From JAQVWU01 sp964628455 (GTDB taxonomy: Bacteria; Bacillota; Clostridia; Oscillospirales; CAG-272), in contig CAZVPD010000034.1 in NCBI GenBank assembly GCA_964628455.1, forward strand, positions 1 to 25,227: a stretch of DNA of 25,227 bases. Direction: 5' to 3'. A model generated the notes under the pieces. The model did no database searches. It was not told the origin of the DNA and saw only the letters and a program-made list of their open reading frames with translations. The first letter of the stretch is position 1. Every line of letters begins with the position of its first letter. A program made the translations under genes and the position numbers. Of the stretch, positions 1-6,602 are shown piece by piece.

Positions 1-76
1 AGCAAGAGGCGTATCAGTTAACCGGGTTGATCCGTCTTTTTCTCCTGTATAATAAAATATGATAGAATAAAACGAG

Positions 77-1126
77 TCAGCAAATGCGGCTGCGGGCGCG
101 GTTTTCATAATAATCCGCGCTGTTTCCGAGCCTGTCCCATACGGGCCGCGACAGCCGGTCCAGTTCGGAGAGTATATCACCGGGCAATACGGTATCCGCG
201 GCTCTGATGTTCATGAGCAGATTTTCCGCGCTGCCCGAACCGGTCAGCGAAGAGGCGACCGTTCCCTCCCTCAGCGTCCAGGAAAAAGCCAGAACAGACT
301 GCGGAATTCCCGTTTCAAGCGAAATGCGCCTCAGTCCGTCCAGCAGCAGCTCGGTCTCGGCCTCGGCGCCTTCCTCCCCGTGGCGCGAAAAATCACCGCC
401 GCGTTCCTGTCTGAAATGACGGGAATGAGCCTGGGGCGGCGGTATTTCCCCTATGGTTTTATATTTATCCGTCAGGATCCCCTGCATGAGGGCCATATAC
501 CCGATGACGGCAATGTTTTTTTCACGGCAGAAAGGCATGATCCCTGATTCGATCGCCCTGCAGAGCAGATTATACGGGAGTTCGTTCACAGCGGGTCCGG
601 CAAAAGGCAGAACTTCGCTCATCTGCTGCGTTCCGTGGTTGGACAGGCCGATCTCCCGTATTTTACCCTCGCTGCGCAGGTCGCAGAGCGTGCCGAACAC
701 GTCGGACACGGCGGGCAGTTCCGCCGCCGCGCTTTTGTCTCCGCCGAAATGCGCCGCCGAGATCCTGTTTAGCGGCCAGTGAAGCATGTAAAGATCGATA
801 TAATCCGTTCCGAGCCTTCCGAGACTCGCTTCACAGGAACGGCGGAGAAGGTCCGGCCGGGCATGGGAGGTGGACACTTTGCTGCCGATCACCGCGCGGC
901 TTCGCTTTGAGCGGAGCGATATCCCCAGAGCGGTTTCCGACGCGCCGTCATTGTAAACCTCGGCCGTATCGAAATACGTCACACCGCCGTCCAGCGCGCA
1001 GGAGACGACCGCGTCCATTTCTTTCTGAGAGAATTCTCCCCAGTATTTTCCGCCCCCAGCCTTCCAGCAGCCCAACCCGAGGGCCGAAATTTTCAGCCCC
1101 GACTTCCCGACAGCGCTATACTTCAT
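77..1126 (-). CDS. Aldo/keto reductase
   Basis: Predicted cytosolic NAD(P)H-dependent oxidoreductase that interconverts a carbonyl and an alcohol, probably on a sugar or sugar derivative. The protein has 349 residues. The AKR catalytic tetrad is visible: Asp53 and Tyr58 (in FDTAEVYND), Lys83 (in IGSKVS) and His116 (in LYMLHWPL). The GLSNHG motif typical of the family follows. The length is close to that of aldose-dehydrogenase-like AKRs. The gene overlaps the end of the upstream Gfo/Idh/MocA gene by 11 bp. Its ATG has no good Shine-Dalgarno sequence, so translation is probably coupled to the upstream gene. It is the last gene of a three-gene sugar operon. The family assignment is firm. The substrate cannot be read from the sequence. 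Confidence 0.93.
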   Translation of the reverse strand: MKYSAVGKSGLKISALGLGCWKAGGGKYWGEFSQKEMDAVVSCALDGGVTYFDTAEVYNDGASETALGISLRSKRSRAVIGSKVSTSHARPDLLRRSCEASLGRLGTDYIDLYMLHWPLNRISAAHFGGDKSAAAELPAVSDVFGTLCDLRSEGKIREIGLSNHGTQQMSEVLPFAGPAVNELPYNLLCRAIESGIMPFCREKNIAVIGYMALMQGILTDKYKTIGEIPPPQAHSRHFRQERGGDFSRHGEEGAEAETELLLDGLRRISLETGIPQSVLAFSWTLREGTVASSLTGSGSAENLLMNIRAADTVLPGDILSELDRLSRPVWDRLGNSADYYENRARSRIC

Positions 1127-2114
1127 TGGGTTTCAGCAGCGTCCGCGCGAGCACCTTTTCGGCGATCTCCATCGTCTTCAGCGCGTCGCCGAAGTCCGAT
1201 TCCGCCGGACGCTTCCGTTTGCAGGCATCGATAAAATCGCGGACTTTTGCCAATACGCCCGAAGTCACGAAATAATCGCTGCTGCCGGCGGCGGCCTCGG
1301 TCGTGATGATCTCGGGTATCAGGCTTCCGTCCCTGAATATTCTGGCTTCGGTTTCATGTTCCGCTTCGACATAAATGCCGGGAGCGTGCATTTCGACCGC
1401 GAAAATACGTTTCCCCGACGACCAGCTGTTCATGATGACGCCGACCGATCCGTTGTCGAATTCCAGGACGATATTGAAATAATTGTAATCGGGCGTGCCG
1501 ACGGCACGCGCGATGCTCGAGATCCCCGTGACCTCGCCGCCGTTGAGCCAGCGGACAGTGTCGATGGAATGGACGCAGTCGTCCATCATATGGTCCCTTG
1601 CCCCCAGAAAGGGGCTGCGGTCGCATTTATAGAATTTACAGACCGAATGATAGACCGGACCCCTCTTCAGGCATTCCTCCCTGGCCCTCATGACCAGAGG
1701 GGTGGACCTTCTCTGGAAAGAAACCTGCGTGGTGCATCCCTTCAGGCCGGCAAGATACGTCAGGGCGCGCGCCTGATGCAGCGTCAGGGCGAAAGGCTTT
1801 TCTATATACAGGTTGACACCCTGCTCGAGGCACCATTTCCAGATGTCGTAAAACAGGTGCGGCTGCCCGACCGCGACGACCGCGTCGGGACAGACATCCT
1901 CGACCATCATCCTGTAGTCCGAAGGGCCGCCCCCGCCGTAACGGAAATCGGGGTTTACTCCGTACCGGTCGGCGGTCTTTTTTAATTTTTCGCTGTCGGT
2001 CTCGCATACGGCGGCGATCTCGCACAGGTTCTTCTCGGCGAGTGCGTTGAATGCCGGATAGATCACCTGATTCGCGCGTTCGCCCGCCCCTATAAAAGCA
2101 ACTTTAAAGCTCAT
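1116..2114 (-). CDS. Gfo/Idh/MocA family oxidoreductase
   Basis: Predicted NAD(P)-dependent sugar or cyclitol dehydrogenase, or a related oxidoreductase, of 332 residues. The N-terminal Rossmann fold carries a GAGERA nucleotide-binding loop at residues 9-14. The family EKP motif is at 105-107 (YIEKPFAL) and its Lys106 is the usual catalytic lysine. A D-x-x-H-S-x-D segment (residues 179-185) supplies the conserved active-site His182. The C-terminal half is the alpha/beta substrate domain. The start ATG overlaps the stop of the upstream TIM-barrel gene as ATGA, and the end overlaps the AKR start, so the three are coupled. Neighbours of this type commonly act in inositol or rare-sugar breakdown. 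The exact substrate is not determined. Confidence 0.93.
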   Translation of the reverse strand: MSFKVAFIGAGERANQVIYPAFNALAEKNLCEIAAVCETDSEKLKKTADRYGVNPDFRYGGGGPSDYRMMVEDVCPDAVVAVGQPHLFYDIWKWCLEQGVNLYIEKPFALTLHQARALTYLAGLKGCTTQVSFQRRSTPLVMRAREECLKRGPVYHSVCKFYKCDRSPFLGARDHMMDDCVHSIDTVRWLNGGEVTGISSIARAVGTPDYNYFNIVLEFDNGSVGVIMNSWSSGKRIFAVEMHAPGIYVEAEHETEARIFRDGSLIPEIITTEAAAGSSDYFVTSGVLAKVRDFIDACKRKRPAESDFGDALKTMEIAEKVLARTLLKPNEV

Positions 2115-2902
2115 AGGCCTTCTCCGAAAAGTTTTTTGAGATAAGTCAGGTCGGCTGCCGTTTTCTCCGCGACGTTGTTCTCGTCGGTGTATTCGGCAGG
2201 CATGCAGACAACGCCGTCATAATCCGTTTTTTTCAGGTATGCGGCGGCGTCGGCCCAGGGGAACTGGCATTCGCGCGCCGTCGTAAAATACGGCCGGTAC
2301 ACATCGTAATCCTTTCCGGGATCGGGGGTCTTTTTATAAAAAGCGGATTTGAAATTGACCATAAAAAGATATTCGCGCAGGATCTCCAGCCCCTGTTCCG
2401 GATTTTCGCCCGCCAGAGCGCTGTGCGCAGCGTCCCATACGGCGCCTATGAAGCGTTTGTCCAGCCCCTCAAGCAGATGCCGCAGTTCCATGGAATTGTT
2501 GACCATTTTGCCGCAGTGCTGCTGGACGCCGACCCTCACGCCGTATTTTTCGCAGAGCGGAACGGCCGCGGCGAGGAGCGACTTCATGCGGCGTTCGCCT
2601 TCCAGATATCCTTCAGAACCGTAACCCGCCATGATTCGTATCATCGGCACGCCCGAAAGGGCGCAGGCTTCGAAAACAGACTCGTCGAGCGCCGATGCGG
2701 CGCTGTATATCCTGAGTCCTCGCTTTGCGAAAATGCCGGACAGCAAAGGCAGGGATTTTACCGCGTCACGGGGCTCCGCCTGATATCCGTCCCGCAAAGG
2801 GAATTCGACGCCGTCAAATCCCATCGCCGATACAAGGTCCGCAAGGTCCTCCGCGGAAATGCTTTTCCACGGTTTGGTAAATACCGAATACTGATGTTTC
2901 AT
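2111..2902 (-). CDS. Sugar phosphate isomerase/epimerase (xylose isomerase-like TIM barrel)
   Basis: A 263-residue TIM-barrel protein of the AP endonuclease family 2 superfamily, the fold used by ketose 3-epimerases, IolE/IolI and hydroxypyruvate isomerase. Candidate metal ligands seen are Glu33 (GVEFPL), His129 (VQQHCG), and Asp157 with His160 (VWDAAHSA). It probably isomerises, epimerises or dehydrates a sugar or inositol intermediate. It is the first gene of the minus-strand trio. A good Shine-Dalgarno AGGAGA precedes the ATG by about 9 nt, and a sigma-A-like promoter lies about 55 bp upstream. With a dehydrogenase and an AKR next to it, a role in sugar or polyol catabolism is a reasonable inference. 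No transporter or regulator is encoded next to it. Confidence 0.88.
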   Translation of the reverse strand: MKHQYSVFTKPWKSISAEDLADLVSAMGFDGVEFPLRDGYQAEPRDAVKSLPLLSGIFAKRGLRIYSAASALDESVFEACALSGVPMIRIMAGYGSEGYLEGERRMKSLLAAAVPLCEKYGVRVGVQQHCGKMVNNSMELRHLLEGLDKRFIGAVWDAAHSALAGENPEQGLEILREYLFMVNFKSAFYKKTPDPGKDYDVYRPYFTTARECQFPWADAAAYLKKTDYDGVVCMPAEYTDENNVAEKTAADLTYLKKLFGEGL

Positions 2903-2929
2903 AAGCAGCTTTCTCCTGTCCGTAAAAAT

Positions 2930-2947
2930 CCGGACCGCAGGTCCCGG
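2930..2947 (-). promoter_or_regulatory. Leader hairpin followed by a U-run, or operator, in the sugar trio leader
   Basis: In the minus-strand transcript CCGGGACC (2947-2940), loop TGC and GGTCCGG (2936-2930) form a 7-bp stem with one bulged G. It is followed at once by A and five T (2928-2924), so it looks like an intrinsic terminator placed between the promoter and the ribosome binding site. It begins only a few bases after the predicted start of transcription, so it may instead be a 5'-end stabiliser. As DNA, GGACC-GCA-GGTCC is a near-palindrome that could bind a regulator. Confidence 0.45.
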
Positions 2948-2956
2948 AACAGTTAA

Positions 2957-2985
2957 AGTCTATCATACATAAAATCGTTTGTCAA
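2957..2985 (-). promoter_or_regulatory. Sigma-A-like promoter of the sugar trio
   Basis: On the minus strand a perfect -35 TTGACA (2985-2980) is followed after 17 bp by TAGACT (2962-2957). The -35 is exact, the spacing is optimal and the -10 is weaker. The predicted start of transcription is near 2950, about 48 nt before the ATG at 2902. It is divergent from the fucU-type promoter, with about 37 bp between the two -35 boxes. Confidence 0.65.
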
Positions 2986-3022
2986 TAAAATACGCCTATT
3001 TATCCGGGCGCCGCGATTGCGG

Positions 3023-3051
3023 TTGACACACAGTCCGGTCTGTGCTATAAT
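3023..3051 (+). promoter_or_regulatory. Full-consensus sigma-A promoter of the RbsD/FucU gene
   Basis: TTGACA (3023-3028) and TATAAT (3046-3051) are both exact consensus boxes with the optimal 17-bp spacer. The predicted start is near 3058, giving a 5' leader of about 57 nt. Constitutively strong initiation would be expected unless a repressor acts here. Confidence 0.85.
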
Positions 3052-3064
3052 CATAAAAAAAAGG

Positions 3065-3093
3065 GGACGGGCCCGTTTGGCTGCGGTCCGTCC
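3065..3093 (+). promoter_or_regulatory. 5' leader stem-loop of the RbsD/FucU transcript
   Basis: Bases 3065-3073 (GGACGGGCC) pair with 3085-3093 (GGTCCGTCC), a 9-bp stem with one G-U pair and an 11-nt loop. It begins about 7 nt after the predicted transcription start and contains the CTGCGGTCCG arm of the inverted repeat. There is no U-run after it, so it is not a terminator. A role in mRNA stability or regulation is an inference. Confidence 0.45.
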
Positions 3094-3114
3094 TGCCGGA
3101 AAGCTGGTTCTGTT

Positions 3115-3531
3115 ATGCTCAGAGGAATTCCTAAAATCATATCGCCCGAACTGCTGAAGATCCTTGCCGAAATGGGACACGGGGACGAGCTCTGCATCGC
3201 GGACGGAAATTTTCCGGGCGCTTCCACGGCTCAGCGCCTGGTCCGGGCCGACGGACACGGCGTGCCCGAACTTCTGTCCGCCGTTCTCGCGCTGTATCCT
3301 CTCGACACCTACGCGTCTCCCGTCTTTATCATGGAAAAAGTGCCGGGCGACACGGCCGAAGTTCCCGTCTGGGATACGTTTGCCGTCATCGCCGCCCGGC
3401 ACACAAAGGAAAAAATACAGCGCATCGAGCGATATGCCTTTTATGACCGCGCAAAAAAATGCTACGCGGTCGTACAGACAGGCGAAACCGCGCTCTACGC
3501 CAATATCATCCTTAAAAAAGGCGTGCTGTAA
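3115..3531 (+). CDS. RbsD/FucU family sugar mutarotase
   Basis: Predicted cytosolic mutarotase that interconverts the anomers of a free sugar such as L-fucose or D-ribose, presenting the form needed by the next enzyme. The 138-residue length matches FucU. The N-terminal signature around GHGDE with His22, then ADGNFPG at 29-35, is characteristic. The C-terminal FYDRAKKCYAVVQTGE and ALYANIILKKGV segments are also typical of FucU. A GGAAAG ribosome binding site lies about 10 nt before the ATG. It is a single-gene unit under its own consensus promoter, divergent from the sugar trio, with no fucose isomerase, kinase or transporter beside it. FucU is favoured over RbsD by sequence. The sugar itself is unproven. 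Confidence 0.9.
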   Translation: MLRGIPKIISPELLKILAEMGHGDELCIADGNFPGASTAQRLVRADGHGVPELLSAVLALYPLDTYASPVFIMEKVPGDTAEVPVWDTFAVIAARHTKEKIQRIERYAFYDRAKKCYAVVQTGETALYANIILKKGVL

Positions 3532-3555
3532 AAATCAAAAAAGCCTTTCCCATCG

Positions 3556-3584
3556 GGCATGTGTTCACCCGCATGCCTGCTTTT
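3556..3584. terminator. Terminator between convergent RbsD/FucU and Smr genes
   Basis: GGCATGTG (3556-3563), loop TTCACC and CGCATGCC (3570-3577) make an 8-bp stem with one G-U pair, followed on the plus strand by TGCTTTT. An outer AAAAGC (3538-3543) can also pair with GCTTTT (3579-3584). It sits in the 54-bp gap between the two converging genes, so it probably serves both directions, better for the plus strand. Confidence 0.55.
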
Positions 3585-3585
3585 C

Positions 3586-3834
3586 CTATAGGAACTCTCT
3601 CAGGACCAGGTCCGTTTCCCCCTGATTGAGCCCGAATTCGACGCGAAGCACTTTCGGATCGGATCTGAATCCCGAACGGACCATGTCGCGCAGTCCCGTT
3701 CCCCCGTGATAACCGTGGATGACGCGTATCCTGTAAACATCGCGCCCGGCGCGCCGGAGCTGCGACTTTAAACAGACCATCGCCTGATGACGGGTCATGC
3801 CGTGGATATCCGCGACGGTTATGCCCGCGTTCAT
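3586..3834 (-). CDS. Small stand-alone Smr domain protein
   Basis: An 82-residue protein consisting of little more than an Smr domain. The family DxHG motif is seen as ADIHGMT (residues 8-14) and the second motif as IHGYHGGTGLRDMV (39-52). In MutS2 and related proteins this fold nicks DNA or cleaves RNA. Bacterial single-domain versions are mostly of unknown role. The DIHGMT and IHGYHGGT forms resemble a common short clostridial Smr subgroup. The ATG overlaps the stop codon of the D-serine dehydratase gene as ATGA, so it is translated as the last gene of that operon. Family is clear. The function here is not known. Confidence 0.82.
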   Translation of the reverse strand: MNAGITVADIHGMTRHQAMVCLKSQLRRAGRDVYRIRVIHGYHGGTGLRDMVRSGFRSDPKVLRVEFGLNQGETDLVLREFL

Positions 3835-5093
3835 AAATATTGCCTGCCTTTTTCCAGGTATCCTTCCCTTTCATCCGGCGGGACCATGCTCCCTCCCGTT
3901 GTCCATACGACATGCGTGCCGCCGGACAGACGGCCGGCAATTCCGGCCGGAAGTCTGGCCGGACAGGGAAAACCTATGCAGGCCGAAGGTTCGCAAAAAA
4001 GGCCTTCGCTGTCCGAGAGCAGCGCCAGACAGCGGAACAGTTCATCGTCTTTCACGGTAAAGATCCCGCGGAGCAGATGCGCAACCGCTTTTCCCGCGAA
4101 CTGCGAGGGCGAGGCGCAGGCAAGGCCGTCCGCCGCCGTTTTTCCGCCGAGTCCGATGTCATATACGGATATGCTTCCGTGCTTTCCGGTAGCCATCCCG
4201 AGAAGCATGCAGGGCACGTCGACCGGTTCGCAGAAAAAGCAGTAAACGTCCTCTCCGTAGATCCGGTGCAGTCCGTATGCTATGCCGCCCGCGCTGGTTC
4301 CGACCCCGCAGGGCAGATAAACGGCCAGAGGATGCCCCTTTCCGACCTCTATGCCGCTTCCGCTCAGCTGCGCGGCAAAAGGTTCCGCCGCGGCGGCATA
4401 GCCGTAAAAAAGATCGGTCGAATTTTCGTCGTCGATAAAAAAGCAGCTGCCGTCTCCGGCTGCCCGCCGTCTTCCCTCCGCCACAGCCGAACCGTAATCC
4501 CCTTCATGTTCGATCACGGCTGCTCCGTGTTCCCGGAGCAGCCTTTTTTTCCATTCCCTGGAATCCGAGGACATATGGATCTCGGTATTGAAACCCAAAG
4601 CCGCGCCCATGATCCCGACGCTCAGGCCGAGATTGCCGGTGGAACCGGTTATAACGGTATACTGACCGAACAAACGGCGGAAACGTTCCCCTGCGAGAAC
4701 GGAATAGTCGTCCCCGATGTCCAAAAGCCCGCTTTTCAGCGCGGCTTCTTCGGCACGGCAGAGGACTTCATACAATCCGCCCCTGGCCTTCACAGAACCG
4801 GATACAGCCAGTTCGCCGTCCCTTTTTATGAAGAATCCGCCCCCGATCCGGACGCCGTAGGCTTTTTCAAGCGCCGCTTTCATTTCCGGCGCTTCGGTCA
4901 GCGGCGAATCGATGATCCCGCCTGCGTCCGCCGTTTCGGGAAAACGGCGGGCGATATAAGGCGCGAATCTTTGCAGCCTCGCCTTTGCGTCAAGCAGGCC
5001 GTCATATGTAACAGATGAGGCAGGGCCGGTGCCGTATCCCGGATTGAGCCAGAGCATTTCGGTTCGGTTTTTCAGTTCCCGGATCGTATCCAT
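3831..5093 (-). CDS. dsdA: D-serine ammonia-lyase (D-serine dehydratase)
   Basis: PLP enzyme that converts D-serine to pyruvate and ammonia in the cytosol, a detoxification or catabolic step. The protein has 420 residues, slightly shorter than E. coli DsdA. The PLP lysine is Lys102 in SGSVKARGG, a DsdA hallmark. The phosphate-binding loop is GSTGNLG (150-156), and the glycine-rich CGVGTSAGG segment follows in the second half. A good ribosome binding site (AGAAGGAC) precedes the ATG at 5093 by about 8 nt. The gene sits between a CDF metal exporter upstream (41 bp) and the Smr gene downstream (4-bp overlap). There is no DsdC-type regulator or D-serine permease nearby. Assignment is strong. Confidence 0.95.
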   Translation of the reverse strand: MDTIRELKNRTEMLWLNPGYGTGPASSVTYDGLLDAKARLQRFAPYIARRFPETADAGGIIDSPLTEAPEMKAALEKAYGVRIGGGFFIKRDGELAVSGSVKARGGLYEVLCRAEEAALKSGLLDIGDDYSVLAGERFRRLFGQYTVITGSTGNLGLSVGIMGAALGFNTEIHMSSDSREWKKRLLREHGAAVIEHEGDYGSAVAEGRRRAAGDGSCFFIDDENSTDLFYGYAAAAEPFAAQLSGSGIEVGKGHPLAVYLPCGVGTSAGGIAYGLHRIYGEDVYCFFCEPVDVPCMLLGMATGKHGSISVYDIGLGGKTAADGLACASPSQFAGKAVAHLLRGIFTVKDDELFRCLALLSDSEGLFCEPSACIGFPCPARLPAGIAGRLSGGTHVVWTTGGSMVPPDEREGYLEKGRQYL

Positions 5094-5134
5094 GACGTTG
5101 TCCTTCTTTTGTCTGCCGGCCGTGCACGGCTCTT

Positions 5135-6292
5135 TTATCCCTTGTCCACCGTGATGACCGCGTAATAATTTTTACCGAGCTGCCTGATCTTTTTTTCGAT
5201 GTCGGCTTTTATTTCGGCCGACGGTTTGTCTGTTTCGAAAGGGATCAGAAGATCGAAGATCAGGTTGCTGTGCGTGGGTCCCTCGACCATACGGAAATCA
5301 TGCATCGTCAGGTCCGGGTCATATCCGCGGATCACGGCGCTGACTTTGTCCCTCAGTTCGCTGACGCGTTCGTCGTCCGTTACGATCGGGTCGAGATGGA
5401 CGGCGCAGTGTATGCCGTACATCGCGGACAGTTCCCTTTCGATGTTGTCGATGACGTCATGCGTGTCGAAAATGTTTTTTTTGCCGTCGACTTCGACGTG
5501 CAGGGATGAAAAACAGCGGCCGGGGCCGTAATTATGGATCACTATATCGTGAACGCCCAGAACTCCGTCGTGCTTTTTCACATATTCCGTGATATGGCGG
5601 ACCATTTCCGGATCGGGCGGTTCACCGAGCAGGCTGTTCTTTGCGTCATTCAGTATTTTCAGTCCCGAGATAAAGATCAGCACGGCTACGATCATACCGA
5701 TATATCCGTCGGTATGTATGCCCGTCAGTTCGGAAACGACGGCGGACAGCAGGACGGCCGACGTCGCCGCCACATCCGACAGGCTGTCCGCGGCAGCAGC
5801 CCGGACGACCTGAGATTCGATCTTACGCCCGATTTTTCTGTTCATGAAATAAAGCCCGAGTTTTGCCGCGACGGAAAACGAAAGCACGGCCGCGGCGGCC
5901 GGGCCGAACAATACTTCCGCGGGATGCCGGATCCGGTCAAACGATTCGGTCAGAAGACCAATCGCAACGTGCATGATAAAAAAAGAGACCAGCATCGAAG
6001 CGACATATTCGATCCGCGCGTGTCCGAAGGGATGTTCGCGGTCGGCCGGTTTGGACGCGATCTTAAAGCTCGCGAGCGATATGACCGAATTGCCCGCGTC
6101 GGACAGGTTGTTGATGGCGTCCGCCCGGATCGAAACGCTCATGGTCAGCGTCCCGATGATAAATTTGCCGCAGAAAAGCAGGACGTTGACAACAACGCCG
6201 ATGATGCCCGTCAGATTTCCGTAACCGGTCCTGACCTTCGGGTCTTTTATGTCCTTCCAGTCGCGAATGAACAGCCGCGCCAAAAAATCCAT
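5135..6292 (-). CDS. Cation diffusion facilitator (CDF) transporter, possibly Mn2+ type
   Basis: Membrane exporter of divalent metal ions by proton antiport, 385 residues. The N-terminal half has about six transmembrane segments and the C-terminal half is the cytoplasmic CDF dimerisation domain, with MHDFRMVEGPTHSNLIFDLL near the end. The two metal-binding motifs read N61-x-x-x-D65 (in ADAINNLSDAG) and D169-x-x-x-D173 (in AADSLSDVAA). His is absent from both, unlike typical Zn/Cd exporters, and oxygen/amide-only sites are associated with Mn2+ exporters. The HPFGH motif (87-91 region) is present. I chose the ATG at 6292; a TTG one codon earlier is also possible. No well-spaced Shine-Dalgarno is seen. 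It heads the operon with dsdA and smr. Confidence 0.92.
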   Translation of the reverse strand: MDFLARLFIRDWKDIKDPKVRTGYGNLTGIIGVVVNVLLFCGKFIIGTLTMSVSIRADAINNLSDAGNSVISLASFKIASKPADREHPFGHARIEYVASMLVSFFIMHVAIGLLTESFDRIRHPAEVLFGPAAAAVLSFSVAAKLGLYFMNRKIGRKIESQVVRAAAADSLSDVAATSAVLLSAVVSELTGIHTDGYIGMIVAVLIFISGLKILNDAKNSLLGEPPDPEMVRHITEYVKKHDGVLGVHDIVIHNYGPGRCFSSLHVEVDGKKNIFDTHDVIDNIERELSAMYGIHCAVHLDPIVTDDERVSELRDKVSAVIRGYDPDLTMHDFRMVEGPTHSNLIFDLLIPFETDKPSAEIKADIEKKIRQLGKNYYAVITVDKG

Positions 6293-6295
6293 CAA

Positions 6296-6602
6296 GAATG
6301 ATTACCTGTTTCTCCGGTTTCGATTTTAACTCCCGACGGCAGATTTTACCGGAAACAATACGCCGCCGTCATCCGCAATTCATAAATAAACGGTATAATA
6401 AACCATACTGCGGAACCGGGCATGAAAACAAAGCAAAACCGCGCGCCTTTTCCGTATTCCTTTTATTGTAGCGCAGATGCGGATGTTTGTCAATAAACAA
6501 TACGGGCGGACGGCATTTTCACCTGCTTTTCACGGAAGGACGGCAGTGATCCCCGTATGTTTTGCGGGCAGGTCAAAAAAAACACAACTCAAAGGACATA
6601 GC
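6296..6602. other. 307-bp intergenic region between the divergent CDF and metallophosphoesterase genes
   Basis: This region holds the minus-strand CDF promoter, an untranslated leader of about 160 nt for the CDF operon, and the upstream region of the plus-strand metallophosphoesterase. In the leader, GTTTCCGGT (6356-6348) can pair with ACCGGAGAAAC (6320-6310) to close a hairpin that contains the GGAG near the CDF start. I see no convincing plus-strand promoter. TATAAT at 6394-6399 lacks a -35 box. The open frame from 6477 to 6602 has no recognisable protein features and is taken as non-coding. Confidence 0.5.
6465..6493 (-). promoter_or_regulatory. Near-consensus sigma-A promoter of the CDF-dsdA-smr operon
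   Basis: On the minus strand TTGACA (6493-6488) and TACAAT (6470-6465) are separated by exactly 17 bp. Transcription would start near 6458, about 165 nt upstream of the CDF start codon. The 13 bases TTTATTGACAAAC around its -35 are identical to those of the sugar-trio promoter. Confidence 0.75.

Larger units (their letters stand above)
2931..3090. repeat. 10-bp inverted repeat flanking the divergent promoters
   Basis: CGGACCGCAG at 2931-2940 is matched exactly in inverted orientation by CTGCGGTCCG at 3081-3090. Each copy lies downstream of the predicted transcription start of one of the two divergent genes, and each forms part of a hairpin in its own transcript. The placement suggests a shared operator or leader element. 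Only the repeat itself is directly seen. Confidence 0.5.

Noticed and set aside
25..76. TATAAT at 48-53 on the plus strand with a partial TTGATC 15 bp upstream, and an AGGAGA-like motif on the minus strand
   Set aside because: The plus-strand signal would point into the antisense of the AKR gene, and the spacing is poor. The minus-strand motif has no start codon inside the window. AT-rich composition explains both. Nothing firm is seen in positions 1-76.
2953..3402. Minus-strand open frame opposite the RbsD/FucU gene
   Set aside because: It covers the divergent promoter region and the antisense of a well-supported gene, with no recognisable features.
3840..5018. Plus-strand 392-codon open frame opposite dsdA
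   Set aside because: Composition and lack of any family motif mark it as an antisense shadow. DsdA with its PLP lysine is on the other strand.
5119..5130. Perfect 12-bp palindrome GCCGTGCACGGC between the CDF and dsdA genes
   Set aside because: Short and GC-rich, with no T-run after it. It could be an operator but could easily occur by chance in this DNA.
6296..6458. yybP-ykoY (Mn2+) or NiCo riboswitch in the CDF leader
   Set aside because: I could not find the conserved core sequence of either by eye, so no named riboswitch is claimed.
6477..6602. N-terminal 42-codon extension of the metallophosphoesterase from the ATG at 6477
   Set aside because: No ribosome binding site and no family similarity. 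It also overlaps the CDF promoter. The GTG at 6603 has a well-placed AAAGGA.
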